A DNA stretch of 64,000 bases from contig NZ_CAMPKE010000005.1 of the NCBI RefSeq assembly GCF_946887195.1, positions 168,132 to 232,131 of the forward strand, read 5' to 3'. The notes beneath the pieces are model-generated. The model was given only the letters and a program-made list of their open reading frames with translations, searched no databases and was not told the origin of the DNA. Positions within the stretch are counted from its first letter, which is position 1. Each line of letters begins with the position of its first letter. Below, in pieces: positions 63,021-64,000 of this stretch. Made by a program: the position numbers and the translations under genes. Source of the DNA: an uncultured Halomonas sp. GTDB lineage: Bacteria; Pseudomonadota; Gammaproteobacteria; Pseudomonadales; Halomonadaceae.

Positions 63021-63923
63021 GGTGGTTGCCAGTTGTCGATTTCCCCAGCGGTCTGGCTCGTCTGCCAAGGGTTCAGGGATGAGGTGACTCTTGTCCCACT
63101 GCTGACTGCTATCAGCCCCAAGTGGGACATCATCCAAGAAGATACCATGGATATAATCCGCCATCCGATGGCGCTCTTGAGGATGGTCGGTATTCCAATA
63201 CAGACCGATGGTATTTTCATCGCCTGTGACGACCCACTGGCCATTAGGACTGATAACCGCATCGACTTTGTTGTTATTGCCGGGTAACTGAGCGATGGGC
63301 TTTAGCGTATCCAGGCTCCACAAAAAAACACCGCCATAGTTTCCGAACGATTGACCTTCCACGATTGGGGGGTGTTTTTTCAGGTCGAAGCGCTCACGGT
63401 TATCATATCCCGCCGTGACAAAAGTCTGGTCGGCTTCTGACAGACTGATGTGCAGTAGCTTTCCTGCGCTTATGACGCCGGGCACATCACCATCGCTGAG
63501 GATAGTCTGCATCGCTTCGCCGTAGCCATAAAAGAGATTCCATTCATCATCCGAGGCGATGTAGTGGGTTAGCGAGGTGCCGATTACATGGCCGTAGGTC
63601 GGGAAGTGCTCGAACTGCTTGAGTACCTCGCCACTGATCGTCTGTACCCGAACAATGTCGTTGAGGTCTTGCCACAGGAAAGCATTTCGGTCGTGAATAA
63701 AGTAGGCACTGTAGATATTGGCGTTAGTAGAAAGAATCTCTCGGCTATGTTGTTGTAAATCCCAAAGCACCAAGTGCTGGGATTTATGCGTGCTGATGGC
63801 GTAGCGCCCATCACTGGAGACACCGATAACCATGGCTGGACCCAGCTCGCCACCGGGCTGTGAGCTATGCGTCGCACAGGCCGCCAACATGACGCCAGCG
63901 AACACGATGATCGCCGTTCTCAT
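62733..63923 (-). CDS. Array lipoprotein 1 (WD/beta-propeller-like), first unit
   Basis: A 396-residue lipoprotein from ATG 63923, the only array member with an ATG start. Its short signal (MRTAIIVFAGVMLAACATHSS) ends in a good lipobox with Cys 16. The framework matches the other units (GVSSDGRYAISTHKSQHLVLWDL, VFLWSLDTLKPIAQLPG, ITVYRYDPKARTLTKEWVGE). The middle shares GADSSQQWDKSHLIP-like sequence with lipoprotein 5 and GEAMQTILSDGDVPGVISAGKLLH-like sequence with lipoprotein 4, a mosaic pattern. It would be the immunity partner of whatever gene lies beyond 64000. No strong ribosome site precedes it. Confidence 0.72.
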   Translation of the reverse strand: MRTAIIVFAGVMLAACATHSSQPGGELGPAMVIGVSSDGRYAISTHKSQHLVLWDLQQHSREILSTNANIYSAYFIHDRNAFLWQDLNDIVRVQTISGEVLKQFEHFPTYGHVIGTSLTHYIASDDEWNLFYGYGEAMQTILSDGDVPGVISAGKLLHISLSEADQTFVTAGYDNRERFDLKKHPPIVEGQSFGNYGGVFLWSLDTLKPIAQLPGNNNKVDAVISPNGQWVVTGDENTIGLYWNTDHPQERHRMADYIHGIFLDDVPLGADSSQQWDKSHLIPEPLADEPDRWGNRQLATTTTVALAFIDDSEEFLRFGTYSHWVALFEAGNPWPQKYFDLGTEPWPSTSSYLRSLSIATSPQANVLVTGHRDDGGITVYRYDPKARTLTKEWVGE

Positions 63924-64000
63924 AAAAGACCGGGCTTTGAGTTTATCCCCCTTTGTCAGCCTAGTTGTCCAGTTGGCAGTTTCGCCTGAATTTAACCAAT
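63924..64000 (-). other. Region upstream of the array's first lipoprotein
   Basis: The minus-strand frame of lipoprotein 1 stays open to the window edge without another ATG, GTG or TTG. A second frame ends at a TAG (63961-63963), which could be the end of an upstream gene 37 bases before the lipoprotein start. The conserved fragment ending FGRY is not found here. The sequence is too short to decide. Confidence 0.3.

Noticed and set aside
55364..63923. The array as a CRISPR or simple satellite repeat
   Set aside because: The repeat unit is about 1.84 kb, protein-coding and partly variable; there are no short direct repeats with spacers.
55364..64000. Naming the array as a specific type VI phospholipase (Tle) or Rhs locus
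   Set aside because: No VgrG, PAAR, Rhs core, lipase motif or secretion signal is visible in the window, so the delivery system cannot be named.

Overview
The window is GC-rich, gene-dense bacterial chromosome. Its gene content (methylmalonate-semialdehyde dehydrogenase, TPP-riboswitch sodium symporter, YaeQ, AstE with DUF1338, EptA with a PAP2 phosphatase, a lone betaine/choline-type binding protein, TRAP and polar amino acid transporters) suggests a heterotrophic gammaproteobacterium of the Halomonas type. This is inference from gene content; there is no rRNA or other taxonomic marker. I saw no rRNA, tRNA, CRISPR array, transposase or integrase gene.

Layout. 1-2230: the 3' end of mmsA, then a two-gene, more AT-rich island (HAD 5'-nucleotidase and Abi_2/HEPN abortive-infection protein) lying between two hairpins. 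2436-9850: TPP riboswitch with an SSS symporter, ilvD, a phosphodiesterase, an alkylation-repair pair (Ada-AlkA fusion and Ogt), yaeQ, a small HTH protein and an SDR. 10020-14383: an atypical malate dehydrogenase, an unknown gene and a GGDEF-EAL protein. 14380-22209: a LacI regulator and a TRAP transporter plus three dehydrogenases matching the 2,3-dihydroxypropane-1-sulfonate (DHPS) catabolic set HpsN/HpsO/HpsP, with two matching LacI-type operators. 22223-24108: TraX-like and LysR genes. 24297-30969: an APC permease, glutamine-synthetase-like ligase, aldehyde dehydrogenase, iron-type alcohol dehydrogenase and class I amidotransferase that together read as a gamma-glutamylation route for an amino alcohol such as ethanolamine. 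30991-39702: corA, an isoaspartyl dipeptidase homologue lacking a metal histidine, a polar amino acid ABC transporter with two binding proteins, astE and DUF1338. 39938-55248: a chemoreceptor with a sigma-28-like promoter, lipocalin, tartrate/D-malate dehydrogenase with a divergent LysR, glycosyltransferase, TVP38 protein, osmolyte binding protein with a LysR, eptA with PAP2, MtfA-like peptidase, GNAT-nitrilase fusion, zinc-finger protein and dienelactone hydrolase.

55364-63923 is the most unusual region: five lipoprotein genes with WD/beta-propeller-like repeats alternate with four short genes that resemble C-terminal fragments of a larger protein. The units repeat about every 1.84 kb and share a 638-bp near-identical block. 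The block covers the 3' end of one lipoprotein gene and the 5' end of the next fragment, while the fragment tails and the centres of the lipoproteins vary and are more AT-rich. The fragments have no ATG, GTG or TTG start at their conserved 5' end and are open in frame from the preceding lipoprotein's UAG stop. My best reading is an array of displaced toxin C-termini with cognate lipoprotein immunity genes, fed by a full-length effector gene expected beyond the right edge. That toxin role is inferred, not shown.
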